Source of the DNA: Sedimentibacter sp.
Lineage (GTDB): Bacteria > Bacillota > Clostridia > Tissierellales > Sedimentibacteraceae
Length of the DNA: 37,735 nt
Reading direction: 5' to 3'
NCBI GenBank assembly: GCA_018436705.1
Contig: JAHDLA010000005.1
Location: 1-37,735 of the forward strand
The notes beneath the pieces are model-generated. The model saw only the letters and a list, made by a program, of their open reading frames with translations, did no database searches and was not told the origin of the DNA. The translations under genes and the position numbers were made by a program. Shown here one piece after another: positions 1 through 6,546 of this stretch. Positions within the stretch are counted from its first letter, which is position 1; every line of letters starts with the position of its first letter.

Positions 1-41
1 CAAGGCGAGGGTCGCGAGTTCGAATCTCGTCTTCCGCTCCA
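1..41 (+). tRNA. tRNA-Gly(GCC), 3' part only
   Basis: The window opens inside the anticodon loop. What remains is the 3' anticodon stem, variable loop, a T arm with GTTCGAATC, the acceptor 3' strand CTTCCGC and an encoded CCA. This 3' half matches the usual bacterial tRNA-Gly(GCC), whose 5' strand is GCGGAAG. The isotype is inferred because the first two anticodon bases lie outside the window. Confidence 0.8.
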
Positions 42-56
42 ATATAAATTTATTTT

Positions 57-130
57 GCGGGTGTAGCTCAATGGTAGAGCCCCAGCCTTCCAAGCTGGTC
101 GCGAGGGTCCGATTCCCTTCACCCGCTCCA
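57..130 (+). tRNA. tRNA-Gly(TCC)
   Basis: Full cloverleaf: acceptor GCGGGTG pairs with CACCCGC, the anticodon stem CCAGC/GCTGG encloses the loop with TCC, the T loop is present and CCA is encoded. It is the second member of a tight five-tRNA array. Confidence 0.96.
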
Positions 131-141
131 AATTATATTTT

Positions 142-219
142 GGTGGATATGGCCTAGTTGGTTAGGGCGCCAGATTGTGGCTCTGGAGGTCGTGGGTTCG
201 AATCCCACTATTCACCCCA
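142..219 (+). tRNA. tRNA-His(GTG)
   Basis: The anticodon loop ATTGTGG carries GTG within the stem CCAGA/TCTGG. The acceptor can be drawn with the extra G(-1) paired to C73 that is the identity element of tRNA-His, followed by encoded CCA. Confidence 0.95.
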
Positions 220-234
220 AAAACTTAATATCAA

Positions 235-308
235 GGCGCTATAGCCAAGTGGTAAGGCACAGGTCTGCAACACCTAGATCTCCAGTTCAAATCTGGATGG
301 CGCCTCCA
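235..308 (+). tRNA. tRNA-Cys(GCA)
   Basis: The acceptor GGCGCT pairs with GGCGCC by Watson-Crick and wobble pairs, the stem AGGT/ACCT encloses anticodon GCA, discriminator T73 is the Cys identity base and CCA is encoded. Confidence 0.94.
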
Positions 309-317
309 AAATATCTT

Positions 318-391
318 GCACCGTTAGCTCAGTTGGATAGAGTGTTCGGCTACGAACCGAAAGGTCGTGGGTTCGAATCCCTCACGGTGCA
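318..391 (+). tRNA. tRNA-Arg(ACG), CCA not encoded
   Basis: The acceptor GCACCGT pairs perfectly with ACGGTGC, the stem TTCGG/CCGAA encloses anticodon ACG, and discriminator A73 lies at 391. The next bases are TTT, so CCA must be added by tRNA nucleotidyltransferase, unlike the four tRNAs before it. The ACG wobble base implies deamination to inosine by TadA. Confidence 0.94.
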
Positions 392-412
392 TTTGATTTT
401 AGTAAATAAAAG

Positions 413-445
413 TAATCCTATATTATAATGATAGGATTTTTTTAT
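413..445 (+). terminator. Terminator of the tRNA array
   Basis: AATCCTAT and ATAGGATT form a hairpin followed directly by a run of T. It lies about 20 bases after tRNA-Arg, so the array ends here. Confidence 0.85.
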
Positions 446-522
446 TTTAAATATTACTGACATAAAAGTTTGTGAGGAAAATAATGGTGAAACAAATATT
501 AAATCATGGTATAATAAAATTA

Positions 523-551
523 TTGACTACACAATATTTTAAGATTATCTA
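523..551 (+). promoter_or_regulatory. Possible SigA promoter of the phzF-like gene
   Basis: TTGACT, 17 bases, TATCTA. The -35 is good and the -10 mediocre. It lies about 20 bases upstream of the start codon, giving a very short leader. Confidence 0.4.
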
Positions 552-570
552 TGCGGAAAGGATGATTTAA

Positions 571-1461
571 ATGAAATTTAGTATTGTTGATGCATTTACA
601 GACAGGCTGTTCGGGGGAAATCCTGCAGGAATTGTGATGTTTCCGGATGGAGCGGATTTTCCTTCAGATGAAATTATGATTAAGACAGCGGCGGAACTTA
701 GATATTCAGAAACGGCATTTATTAAAAAATTGGGAAATGAAACATTTAATATAAGGTATTTTACGCCTGTATCGGAAGTTGATTTATGCGGTCATGCTAC
801 AATAGCTTCCTTTCATGCATTACTCAATCAAGGAATGATCAAGCCGGGTAAATATATAAATATAACTTTGGCAGGGGAATTGGAAATTATGGCAGATAAC
901 GACTTAATATTGATGGATATGGCATATCCTAAAATATTTGATACAATTTTCTCCGAAGAAGATATAAATGAGCTTTACAGCGTTATGGGACTTGATTCAA
1001 GGGCACAGGGAATATGTAGTAGATATTCTGATATTGAATTGATTCCTAAAAAGGTATCTACAGGACTAATAGATATTATGCTGCCTGTAAAAAATGAAAA
1101 TGAACTTGAAAAGATTAATCCTGATTTGGAATCTCTTACCGCGTTGTCTGAAAAGCATAAAGTGGTCGGAGTCCATGCGTTTACAGTTAACTCTGGTGAT
1201 GGAAAAATTCATTCAAGAAATTTTGCACCATTGTATGGAATAGATGAAGAAGCTGCAACCGGTACATCAAATGGGGCATTGACCTATTATTTATATGATT
1301 ATGGTATCATCAGATTAGATAGTTTAAATAACATTGTTCAAGGAGAAAAGCTTGAAAGACCTTCAAAAATAGTTACTCAGTTAATATTGGAAAATGGGAA
1401 TGAAAAGATAAGAGTAGGAGGCTCGGCCGTTATCCTTGCTTCAGGTGAAATAAACATATAA
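571..1461 (+). CDS. PhzF-family isomerase
   Basis: A 296-residue protein of the PhzF/YddE family, which has a diaminopimelate-epimerase-like double-barrel fold and mostly catalyses proton shifts without a cofactor. Visible signatures are the N-terminal FGGNPAGIV (15-23), the RYSETAF stretch with the catalytic-type Glu47, CGHATIA around 73-79, and EEAATGTSNGAL in the second lobe. The length is normal. The start is fixed by GGAAAGGATG just upstream. Known members act on phenazine precursors or on unknown substrates, so the reaction cannot be named. It may share a transcript with the two small redox genes downstream, 42 bases away, but nothing shows a common pathway. No phenazine genes are nearby. 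Family assignment is firm; substrate unknown. Confidence 0.92.
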   Translation: MKFSIVDAFTDRLFGGNPAGIVMFPDGADFPSDEIMIKTAAELRYSETAFIKKLGNETFNIRYFTPVSEVDLCGHATIASFHALLNQGMIKPGKYINITLAGELEIMADNDLILMDMAYPKIFDTIFSEEDINELYSVMGLDSRAQGICSRYSDIELIPKKVSTGLIDIMLPVKNENELEKINPDLESLTALSEKHKVVGVHAFTVNSGDGKIHSRNFAPLYGIDEEAATGTSNGALTYYLYDYGIIRLDSLNNIVQGEKLERPSKIVTQLILENGNEKIRVGGSAVILASGEINI

Positions 1462-1503
1462 ATAGGATACAGTTAAATGTCAGATACCAAAGTGGAGATT
1501 ATT

Positions 1504-1683
1504 ATGAAATATAAGATAAATACGGAAAAATGTAAAATATGCAGGATGTGCTTCAGGACAAGATGTAAGGCACTGAAATTTGAAGGGAAGGTTATTATTG
1601 ATTCAGACAAATGCAATGGATGTGGAATGTGCTATAACTTATGTCCAGCTAATGCAATTATTATGATTGATGAAGGAAAATAA
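1504..1683 (+). CDS. Small 2[4Fe-4S] ferredoxin-like protein
   Basis: About 59 residues and almost nothing but two cysteine motifs. The second is standard (CNGCGMCYNLCP). The first is CKICRMCFRTRC, with four rather than three residues before the last Cys and no following Pro. It probably carries two low-potential clusters and passes electrons between oxidoreductases in the cytoplasm; the partner is unknown. An in-frame ATG at 1477 would add nine residues but has no ribosome site. The ATG at 1504 has GGAG six bases upstream, so I prefer it. The gene is followed at 21 bases by a DUF1858 protein, another small cysteine protein often seen near iron-sulfur redox enzymes. Confidence 0.85.
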   Translation: MKYKINTEKCKICRMCFRTRCKALKFEGKVIIDSDKCNGCGMCYNLCPANAIIMIDEGK

Positions 1684-1704
1684 AATTACTAGGAGGTTGT
1701 ATAA

Positions 1705-1908
1705 ATGATTACCAAAGATATGACAACGTTGGATATAGTTGAAAAGTATCCAAAAACAGAAAAAATTTTTCATGAATATGACAAGATTACTGGAAAATGC
1801 CTGCTTTGCAATAATTTATTTGATACTGTTGAAGTTATTGCTGCGAATTATGAATTGAATTTGGCTGAAATATTAGACAGATTAAATAGTGAAGAGATTA
1901 AAGATTAA
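1705..1908 (+). CDS. DUF1858 domain protein with a CxxC pair
   Basis: A 67-residue protein. The N-terminal MITKDMTTLDIVEKYP and the central GKCLLC (Cys32, Cys35) match the DUF1858 family, which also includes the 'hybrid-cluster-protein-associated redox disulfide' domain. The family is thought to use its cysteines for redox or metal chemistry, but a defined reaction is not known to me. AGGAGG lies just upstream of the ATG. The gene closes a probable three-gene unit ending at a hairpin at 1928-1953. Confidence 0.85.
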   Translation: MITKDMTTLDIVEKYPKTEKIFHEYDKITGKCLLCNNLFDTVEVIAANYELNLAEILDRLNSEEIKD

Positions 1909-1927
1909 ATAGAATAACTATAATACT

Positions 1928-1953
1928 GAGAATCTGTCAAAGGGCAGATTCTC
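1928..1953. terminator. Hairpin between converging genes
   Basis: GAGAATCTG and CAGATTCTC form a 9-bp stem between the DUF1858 gene and the converging lyase gene. The T tract after it is weak (TAGATTTA), so it may serve both strands. Confidence 0.6.
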
Positions 1954-1977
1954 TAGATTTAGAAAATGCTATTATAT

Positions 1978-2919
1978 TTATTGCTTACTTTCTTGAACTG
2001 ACGAAAGTTTTCTAATTAAATCTTTTGATTTTCCGGCTTTGAGGATATATGAATCTGTAGTGTGCTTAAGAATATTAATAAGGTGTTTGGATGTATTGAT
2101 AACCTTGTCTAGATTGATACCGGTTTCTATATTCATTTCGTTAAGCATATGCAGTACATCTTCAGTTGATACGTTTCCTGAAGCGCCAGGGACAAAAGGA
2201 CATCCTCCTACACCTGCAAATGAAGTATCAAACCATGTAATCCCGGCCTGCATTCCGGCAAAAATATTAGCAATTCCCATTCCTCTTGTATTATGAAAAT
2301 GGAGTATCCACTTTACAGCAGGGAAATCAGTTTTCATATCGACACAAAAGTTGTATACCTGGTTCGGAACTGCCATTCCAGATGTATCGGAAAGTGATAT
2401 TTCAGTGATACCTTCGTTTAGGTATGCATTTACAATTTTTTTTACATCTGATATTGGAATTTCATGCTCCCATGGTGAGCCAAATGGCATTGATATTGAT
2501 CCGGATACACTTATATTATTGGATAGTGCAACAGTAACTATTTCCTTAAAGCTTGCAACAGATTCTTCCGGAGTTCTGTTTAGGTTTACAAGATTATGCG
2601 CTTTACTTGCAGAAACGTTGAGTTTTACTTTTTTAGCTCCGCAGCAAACAGCCCTCTCTAGTCCTTTTATGTTAGCTATAAGGGCCCTATACTCAACTCC
2701 GTCAAGCTTTTTGATTTTTTTGAAAACTTCATCTGTAGTTGCCATTTGAGGAACAGCTTTAGGATGCATGAAAGAACCAACTTCAATAACTTTGAAGCCA
2801 GACTCTGATATAGAATTGATTAGGTTTATTTTTTCATCAACATTAAGTGTTTTTATTTCATTTTGCAAGCCGTCTCTAGGGCCGACTTCACAAAGTACTA
2901 CTTTCTTAGGTAAATCCAT
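1978..2919 (-). CDS. HMG-CoA lyase-family enzyme; proposed homocitryl-CoA lyase
   Basis: A 313-residue TIM-barrel retro-Claisen lyase. It keeps every landmark of 3-hydroxy-3-methylglutaryl-CoA lyase: EVGPRDGLQNE (Arg15, Asp16), EVGSFMHPKAVPQMA (47-60), the metal histidines in LHFHNTRG (His207, His209), and GVGGCPFVPGASGN with catalytic-type Cys240 and Asn249. The family splits 3-hydroxy-3-substituted acyl-CoAs into acetyl-CoA plus a keto acid. No leucine-degradation partners are present. Instead the gene follows the LysR gene and has its own promoter and operator matching those of the shikimate-type operon. I therefore infer a substrate such as homocitryl-CoA, giving acetyl-CoA and 2-oxoglutarate. 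HMG-CoA itself, or citramalyl-like CoA esters, remain possible. GGAGGCAAAAT precedes the ATG. Confidence 0.9.
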   Translation of the reverse strand: MDLPKKVVLCEVGPRDGLQNEIKTLNVDEKINLINSISESGFKVIEVGSFMHPKAVPQMATTDEVFKKIKKLDGVEYRALIANIKGLERAVCCGAKKVKLNVSASKAHNLVNLNRTPEESVASFKEIVTVALSNNISVSGSISMPFGSPWEHEIPISDVKKIVNAYLNEGITEISLSDTSGMAVPNQVYNFCVDMKTDFPAVKWILHFHNTRGMGIANIFAGMQAGITWFDTSFAGVGGCPFVPGASGNVSTEDVLHMLNEMNIETGINLDKVINTSKHLINILKHTTDSYILKAGKSKDLIRKLSSVQESKQ

Positions 2920-2969
2920 ATTTTGCCTCCTTATATATTAATAATTAATTTGCTATTTATTTTATTTAT

Positions 2970-2999
2970 ATAATATATATTTTAAATAATAAAGTCCAA
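2970..2999 (-). promoter_or_regulatory. Promoter of the lyase gene
   Basis: On the minus strand: TTGGAC (2999-2994), 18 bases, TATTAT (2975-2970). It is the same -35 hexamer and spacer as the promoter at 4097-4126. The weak -35 suits an activator-dependent promoter. The leader would be about 45 bases. Confidence 0.6.
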
Positions 3000-3019
3000 T
3001 ACAATTATTGTATTGGACT
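2993..3019 (-). terminator. Terminator of the lysR gene
   Basis: AGTCCAATACAA and TTGTATTGGACT form a perfect 12-bp stem with a 3-base loop. On the minus strand it is followed by TTTATTATTT. One arm doubles as the -35 region of the lyase promoter, so ending one transcript and starting the next share these bases. Confidence 0.75.
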
Positions 3020-3036
3020 GATAGAATATTTCTATG
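3020..3036 (-). promoter_or_regulatory. LysR-type operator upstream of the lyase gene
   Basis: Read on the minus strand: CATAGAAATATTCTAT, an ATAG-N7-CTAT dyad containing the T-N11-A core of LysR boxes. Twenty bases separate its CTAT from the ATTGGAC of the lyase promoter, exactly as at 4060-4076. Twelve of its 16 bases are identical to that site. Confidence 0.65.
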
Positions 3037-3056
3037 TATTATTTATAAAAATGATG

Positions 3057-3935
3057 TCAATCTATTGAGTAATTGTTTTTTATGAAGTCATAGACTTCCT
3101 TCAGTGCTGAATCCATTTTCTTTTCCTTGTTTCGGCACATAAATATTGTTCTGGTTAATGCGTCATTACTTATGTTAACTGTTGATATTGTATCAACTTT
3201 TGAAAGTCCTTCTGGTATGATAGAAACACCAAAATTAAGTGAAACAAATGATATTACAGCATTGCATTCTTCCGCTTCAAATACTACATTTGGGTTGATA
3301 TTCATATTTTCAAACAATTCATCACACATTTGCCTAAGTGCACTGTTTTTATTAAGCAAGACAAAAGGCACATCATTCAAATCTTCTATAGAAATACTAT
3401 CTCGTTTTGTGAATGGGTGATTTTTTGGTGCTATTAAAATAAGTTTTTGTTTAAATATGGGAATGCATAATAAATCCTTATCAGTCTTTGCACTGATGAG
3501 CAAATCAATTTTTCCTGTTTTTAAATCTCTGATGAGATAGTCACTTAGATTTTGAACAAAATTAAATTTAATATTTTTTTTAGAAGTATCGTAATAAAAT
3601 TTGTTAATCATCTGAGGTATAAAATTAGAGCTTATGCTGTATATAAATCCGAGATTTATTTTTATGGCATCTGGATTTGCAAGGAGTTCAAGAGATTTTT
3701 TGCCTTCATCCAGCAGATCAAGAGACTTTTCAACATAAGAAAGAAAATGTTTTCCATAATTGCTTAATGATGTTCTTTTACCTTCCTTTTCAAACAAGGG
3801 AACACCAAGCTCTTTTTCAAGATTAGAAATAGAGTAGCTTAAACTGGGTTGAGAAATCAATAATATTTCTGATGCTTTGGTGAAATGCTGAACTTTAGCA
3901 AGGACGCGAAAATATTCTAACTGCTGTAATGTCAT
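3057..3935 (-). CDS. LysR-family transcriptional regulator
   Basis: A 292-residue LTTR. The N-terminal winged helix (about 1-60) contains MTLQQLEYFRVLAKVQHFT and the SQPSLSYSISNLEKELG recognition helix; the rest is the two-lobed effector domain. It is divergent from the aldehyde dehydrogenase operon across 246 bases. A dyad at 4060-4076 overlaps its own likely -35 and sits upstream of the operon's -35, the classic arrangement for autorepression plus activation. A second copy of the dyad lies between the end of this gene and the lyase gene. The inducer is inferred to be shikimate, quinate or a dehydro derivative. The start is the conserved MTLQQLEYF. Confidence 0.93.
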   Translation of the reverse strand: MTLQQLEYFRVLAKVQHFTKASEILLISQPSLSYSISNLEKELGVPLFEKEGKRTSLSNYGKHFLSYVEKSLDLLDEGKKSLELLANPDAIKINLGFIYSISSNFIPQMINKFYYDTSKKNIKFNFVQNLSDYLIRDLKTGKIDLLISAKTDKDLLCIPIFKQKLILIAPKNHPFTKRDSISIEDLNDVPFVLLNKNSALRQMCDELFENMNINPNVVFEAEECNAVISFVSLNFGVSIIPEGLSKVDTISTVNISNDALTRTIFMCRNKEKKMDSALKEVYDFIKNNYSID

Positions 3936-4043
3936 GAATGCCCTCCAAAGTAAATTTTATATTATTTTATAAGTGAAAACTGCTGATTAGTTCACTTAAC
4001 GCTGATACAATAGATACATTTGAGGTTTATTACCTGCTTATTC

Positions 4044-4072
4044 ATTATATCATATTAGTCATAGAATGTCTC
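4044..4072 (-). promoter_or_regulatory. Probable lysR promoter
   Basis: On the minus strand: GAGACA (4072-4067), 17 bases, TATAAT (4049-4044). The -35 lies inside the operator dyad, which predicts repression by bound LysR protein. Confidence 0.5.
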
Positions 4073-4076
4073 TATG
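4060..4076 (+). promoter_or_regulatory. LysR-type operator of the shikimate-type operon
   Basis: CATAGAATGTCTCTATG is an ATAG-N7-CTAT dyad with a T-N11-A core. It is centred 29 bases before the first base of the operon's -35 hexamer. Confidence 0.7.
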
Positions 4077-4096
4077 ATTTTAATTTAATATAAGTA

Positions 4097-4126
4097 TTGG
4101 ACAAATATAATTCAAATAAATATAAT
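4097..4126 (+). promoter_or_regulatory. Promoter of the aldehyde dehydrogenase operon
   Basis: TTGGAC (4097-4102), 18 bases, TATAAT (4121-4126). The poor -35 and perfect -10 suit an activated promoter. The leader would be about 50 bases, with AAAGGAG before the start. Confidence 0.65.
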
Positions 4127-4181
4127 TTAATTATGATAACTACTAAATATAATACGCAGTATTTATAAAGGAGATATGATA

Positions 4182-5594
4182 ATGGCTAAGGAAATTACGC
4201 AGGAGCAAATTAATGAGCTTGATGACTTATTTGCAAAAGCAAAAAAGGCAGCTAAGATAATTGCTGAGTATGATCAGGAGAGGGTTGATCGATTATGTCA
4301 GGCAGTTGCTTGGTCTGTTGCTAACAAAAAAACTTTTTTAAAGCTTGTTGATATGGGAATTAAGGAAAGTAGATTGGGTGATCCCATATCTAGACAGGGA
4401 AAACGATTTAAAATCAGAGGCGTTCTTAGAGATGCACTTAGGGCAAAAAGTGTAGGAATAATAGAAGAAATGCCTGAAAAAGGAATTATGAAAATTGCAA
4501 AGCCAGTAGGAATTATAGGTTCGCTCATACCAACTACAAATCCTGATTTAACCCCTGCAGGACAAGCAATTTATGGAATAAAAGCTAGGGATGTGATTAT
4601 ATTTTCACCGCATCCAAGATCAAAGGAAACCACTTTTGAAACAGTTAGAATTATGAGAGAAGCACTTGAAAAAGAAGGTGCTCCTGCAGATATACTTCAG
4701 TGTGTAACGAATCCAAGCGTTGCAATGACGCAGGAACTTATGTCGAGATCTGATTTGGTTATAGCAACTGGAGGCAGACCTATGGTTAAGGCTGCTTACA
4801 GTTCAGGAACACCTGCATATGGTTCTGGCGCAGGAAATGCAACAATGATTTTTGATGAAACAACTAATGTTGATGAAGCCGCACATAACACTATGCTGAG
4901 TAAAACTTCGGATTACGGTTCGGGATGTTCTGCAGATGGAAATCTTGTAATTCATGAATGCGTTTATGATTCTATGATTGAACAGCTCCAAAATGAAGGA
5001 GGTTATCTGGCAAACGAAAAAGAAAGGGAAATGCTTCGTAAAGTTATGTGGGATAATGAATTTCATAGACTTGCAGATACAGTGGCAATTGCTCCTCAGA
5101 AGCTTGCCAAGGCAGCAGGTTTTACAATTCCGACAGACAAAAAATTTATAATGGTAATTGGAGACGGAATAGGTTCTAAACATTATTTTTGTAGAGAGAA
5201 GTTGACAACATTACTTGCAGTGTTTAAGTATGAAGGTGAATTTGAAAATGCGCTCAATGCTATGAGGGGAATCTATGAGATTGGTGGCAAGGGTCATTCC
5301 TGCGGTATTTATTCATTCAATGACGACCATATATTGAGACTTGGTCTTGCTGCACCTGTCAGCAGAATAATGGTAAGGCAGCCACAGTCAAAAGCAAATG
5401 CCGGTGCATTTAATAATGGGATGCCTATGACTTCATCAATGGGATGCGGCACATGGGGAGGCAACATAGTATCAGAAAATATTGCATTGAGACACTATAT
5501 GAATACAACATGGGTGTCGAGACCTATTTCAGAAGATAGACCTTCTGATGAGGAACTGTTCGGAAAATTTTATGATCCTAAAATGGAAATGTAA
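4182..5594 (+). CDS. CoA-acylating aldehyde dehydrogenase
   Basis: A 470-residue aldehyde dehydrogenase of the acylating branch (EutE/PduP/sulfoacetaldehyde dehydrogenase type), not the hydrolytic branch. It has PVGIIGSLIPTTNP (108-121) in the nucleotide region, GTPAYGSGAGNA (209-220) and the catalytic cysteine in TSDYGSGCSADGN (Cys249). The family converts aldehyde + CoA + NAD(P)+ to acyl-CoA. First gene of the LysR-controlled operon. The ATG at 4182 lies eight bases after AAAGGAG; the ATG at 4176 is too close. I infer that it oxidises the semialdehyde released by the ThDP enzyme (homocitrate semialdehyde) to homocitryl-CoA, parallel to IolA in inositol breakdown. Sulfoacetaldehyde or acetaldehyde are alternatives, but no sulfonate genes are nearby. 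Confidence 0.9.
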   Translation: MAKEITQEQINELDDLFAKAKKAAKIIAEYDQERVDRLCQAVAWSVANKKTFLKLVDMGIKESRLGDPISRQGKRFKIRGVLRDALRAKSVGIIEEMPEKGIMKIAKPVGIIGSLIPTTNPDLTPAGQAIYGIKARDVIIFSPHPRSKETTFETVRIMREALEKEGAPADILQCVTNPSVAMTQELMSRSDLVIATGGRPMVKAAYSSGTPAYGSGAGNATMIFDETTNVDEAAHNTMLSKTSDYGSGCSADGNLVIHECVYDSMIEQLQNEGGYLANEKEREMLRKVMWDNEFHRLADTVAIAPQKLAKAAGFTIPTDKKFIMVIGDGIGSKHYFCREKLTTLLAVFKYEGEFENALNAMRGIYEIGGKGHSCGIYSFNDDHILRLGLAAPVSRIMVRQPQSKANAGAFNNGMPMTSSMGCGTWGGNIVSENIALRHYMNTTWVSRPISEDRPSDEELFGKFYDPKMEM

Positions 5595-5697
5595 TTAGTT
5601 ATTATCAATTTGTGCTAAGAAGCAAAGATCATAAATCTTAGTACGAATTATGAATAATATAATTAGGTTTATAAAACTTTTATCAAGGAGGAGAAAT

Positions 5698-6528
5698 ATG
5701 AGAAGAAAATTTTCACTTGCTCACTTGACTGTCTTAGGATGTGCACCGCCTGAAATGGCTTATATAGCTTCCATGGCAGGATACGACTATATAGGTATAC
5801 GCTCAATATATATGGGATTAAAAAACGAACCAAATTATAATTTAGCAAATAATAAGAAGATGCTTAAACAAACAAAAGAAGCTTTAAGGATTACTGGGAT
5901 AAAGGTTAATGATATAGAGCTTGCAAAAATAGCTGATGATATTGATGTATCACAATATGAGCCAGCATTTGAGGTCTCTGCGGAACTTGGCGCTAAGCAT
6001 GTATTGAGTAGTATATGGACATCAAATAAAGAGTTTTACATTAATCAATTTGCAAAACTTGCAGATCTAGCTAAAAAGTATGGGCTCAAAGTAGATTTGG
6101 AGTTTGTTACTTGGGCAAACGTTAACGACTTACAGACTGCATTAGAAGTTTTGAAAACAGTTAACAGAGATAATACAGGAATAATGATTGATACTTTACA
6201 CTTTAATCGCTCTCGTGTTAAGCTCGAAGAGCTTGATGATATTCCTAAGGAATGGTTCCATTTTGTTCATATATGTGATGGCCCTGCGGAAATACCAAAA
6301 GATAAAGAAGGATTAATATACACAGGGAGAGACGCAAGATTTTATGTTGGAGAAGGTGAAATAAATATAGCTGCAATACTTGAAAGGTGTCCAGAGCTGG
6401 TCTATGCTATTGAGCTTCCTAACATTGAAAGGGTTAAAGAATTAGGGTATGCGGAACATGCCAGACGTTGCTTGCAAACTGCAAAAAATTATTTGGAAAT
6501 TCACTCTTTGGCAGGCTGTATAGTGTAA
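5698..6528 (+). CDS. Xylose-isomerase-like TIM barrel; proposed IolE-type 3-dehydroquinate dehydratase
   Basis: A 276-residue protein of the sugar-phosphate isomerase/epimerase (AP-endonuclease 2-like) family, which includes inosose dehydratase IolE and 3-dehydroshikimate dehydratases. Candidate metal ligands are Glu135 (KVDLEF), Asp165 and His168 (MIDTLHFN), His191 (HFVHICDG) and Glu239 (YAIELPN). The start at 5698 follows AGGAGG; an upstream in-frame ATG at 5650 has no ribosome site. It lies 18 bases before the ThDP enzyme gene, the IolE-IolD pairing. By analogy it would remove the C5 hydroxyl of 3-dehydroquinate to give a cyclic 3,4-dione. The rival reading is dehydration of 3-dehydroshikimate to protocatechuate, but no gene for aromatic degradation follows. 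Fold is firm; reaction inferred. Confidence 0.85.
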   Translation: MRRKFSLAHLTVLGCAPPEMAYIASMAGYDYIGIRSIYMGLKNEPNYNLANNKKMLKQTKEALRITGIKVNDIELAKIADDIDVSQYEPAFEVSAELGAKHVLSSIWTSNKEFYINQFAKLADLAKKYGLKVDLEFVTWANVNDLQTALEVLKTVNRDNTGIMIDTLHFNRSRVKLEELDDIPKEWFHFVHICDGPAEIPKDKEGLIYTGRDARFYVGEGEINIAAILERCPELVYAIELPNIERVKELGYAEHARRCLQTAKNYLEIHSLAGCIV

Positions 6529-6546
6529 ATTTCAGGAGGTAAGACA

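Noticed and set aside
177..428. An 83-codon open frame over the tRNA array
   Set aside because: It lies entirely across tRNA-His, tRNA-Cys and tRNA-Arg and into their terminator, and has no ribosome site.
5698..6528. Reading the TIM barrel as a protocatechuate-forming 3-dehydroshikimate dehydratase
   Set aside because: Possible from fold alone, but it would leave the ThDP enzyme, acylating dehydrogenase and lyase without roles, and no aromatic degradation gene is present. Kept only as an alternative.
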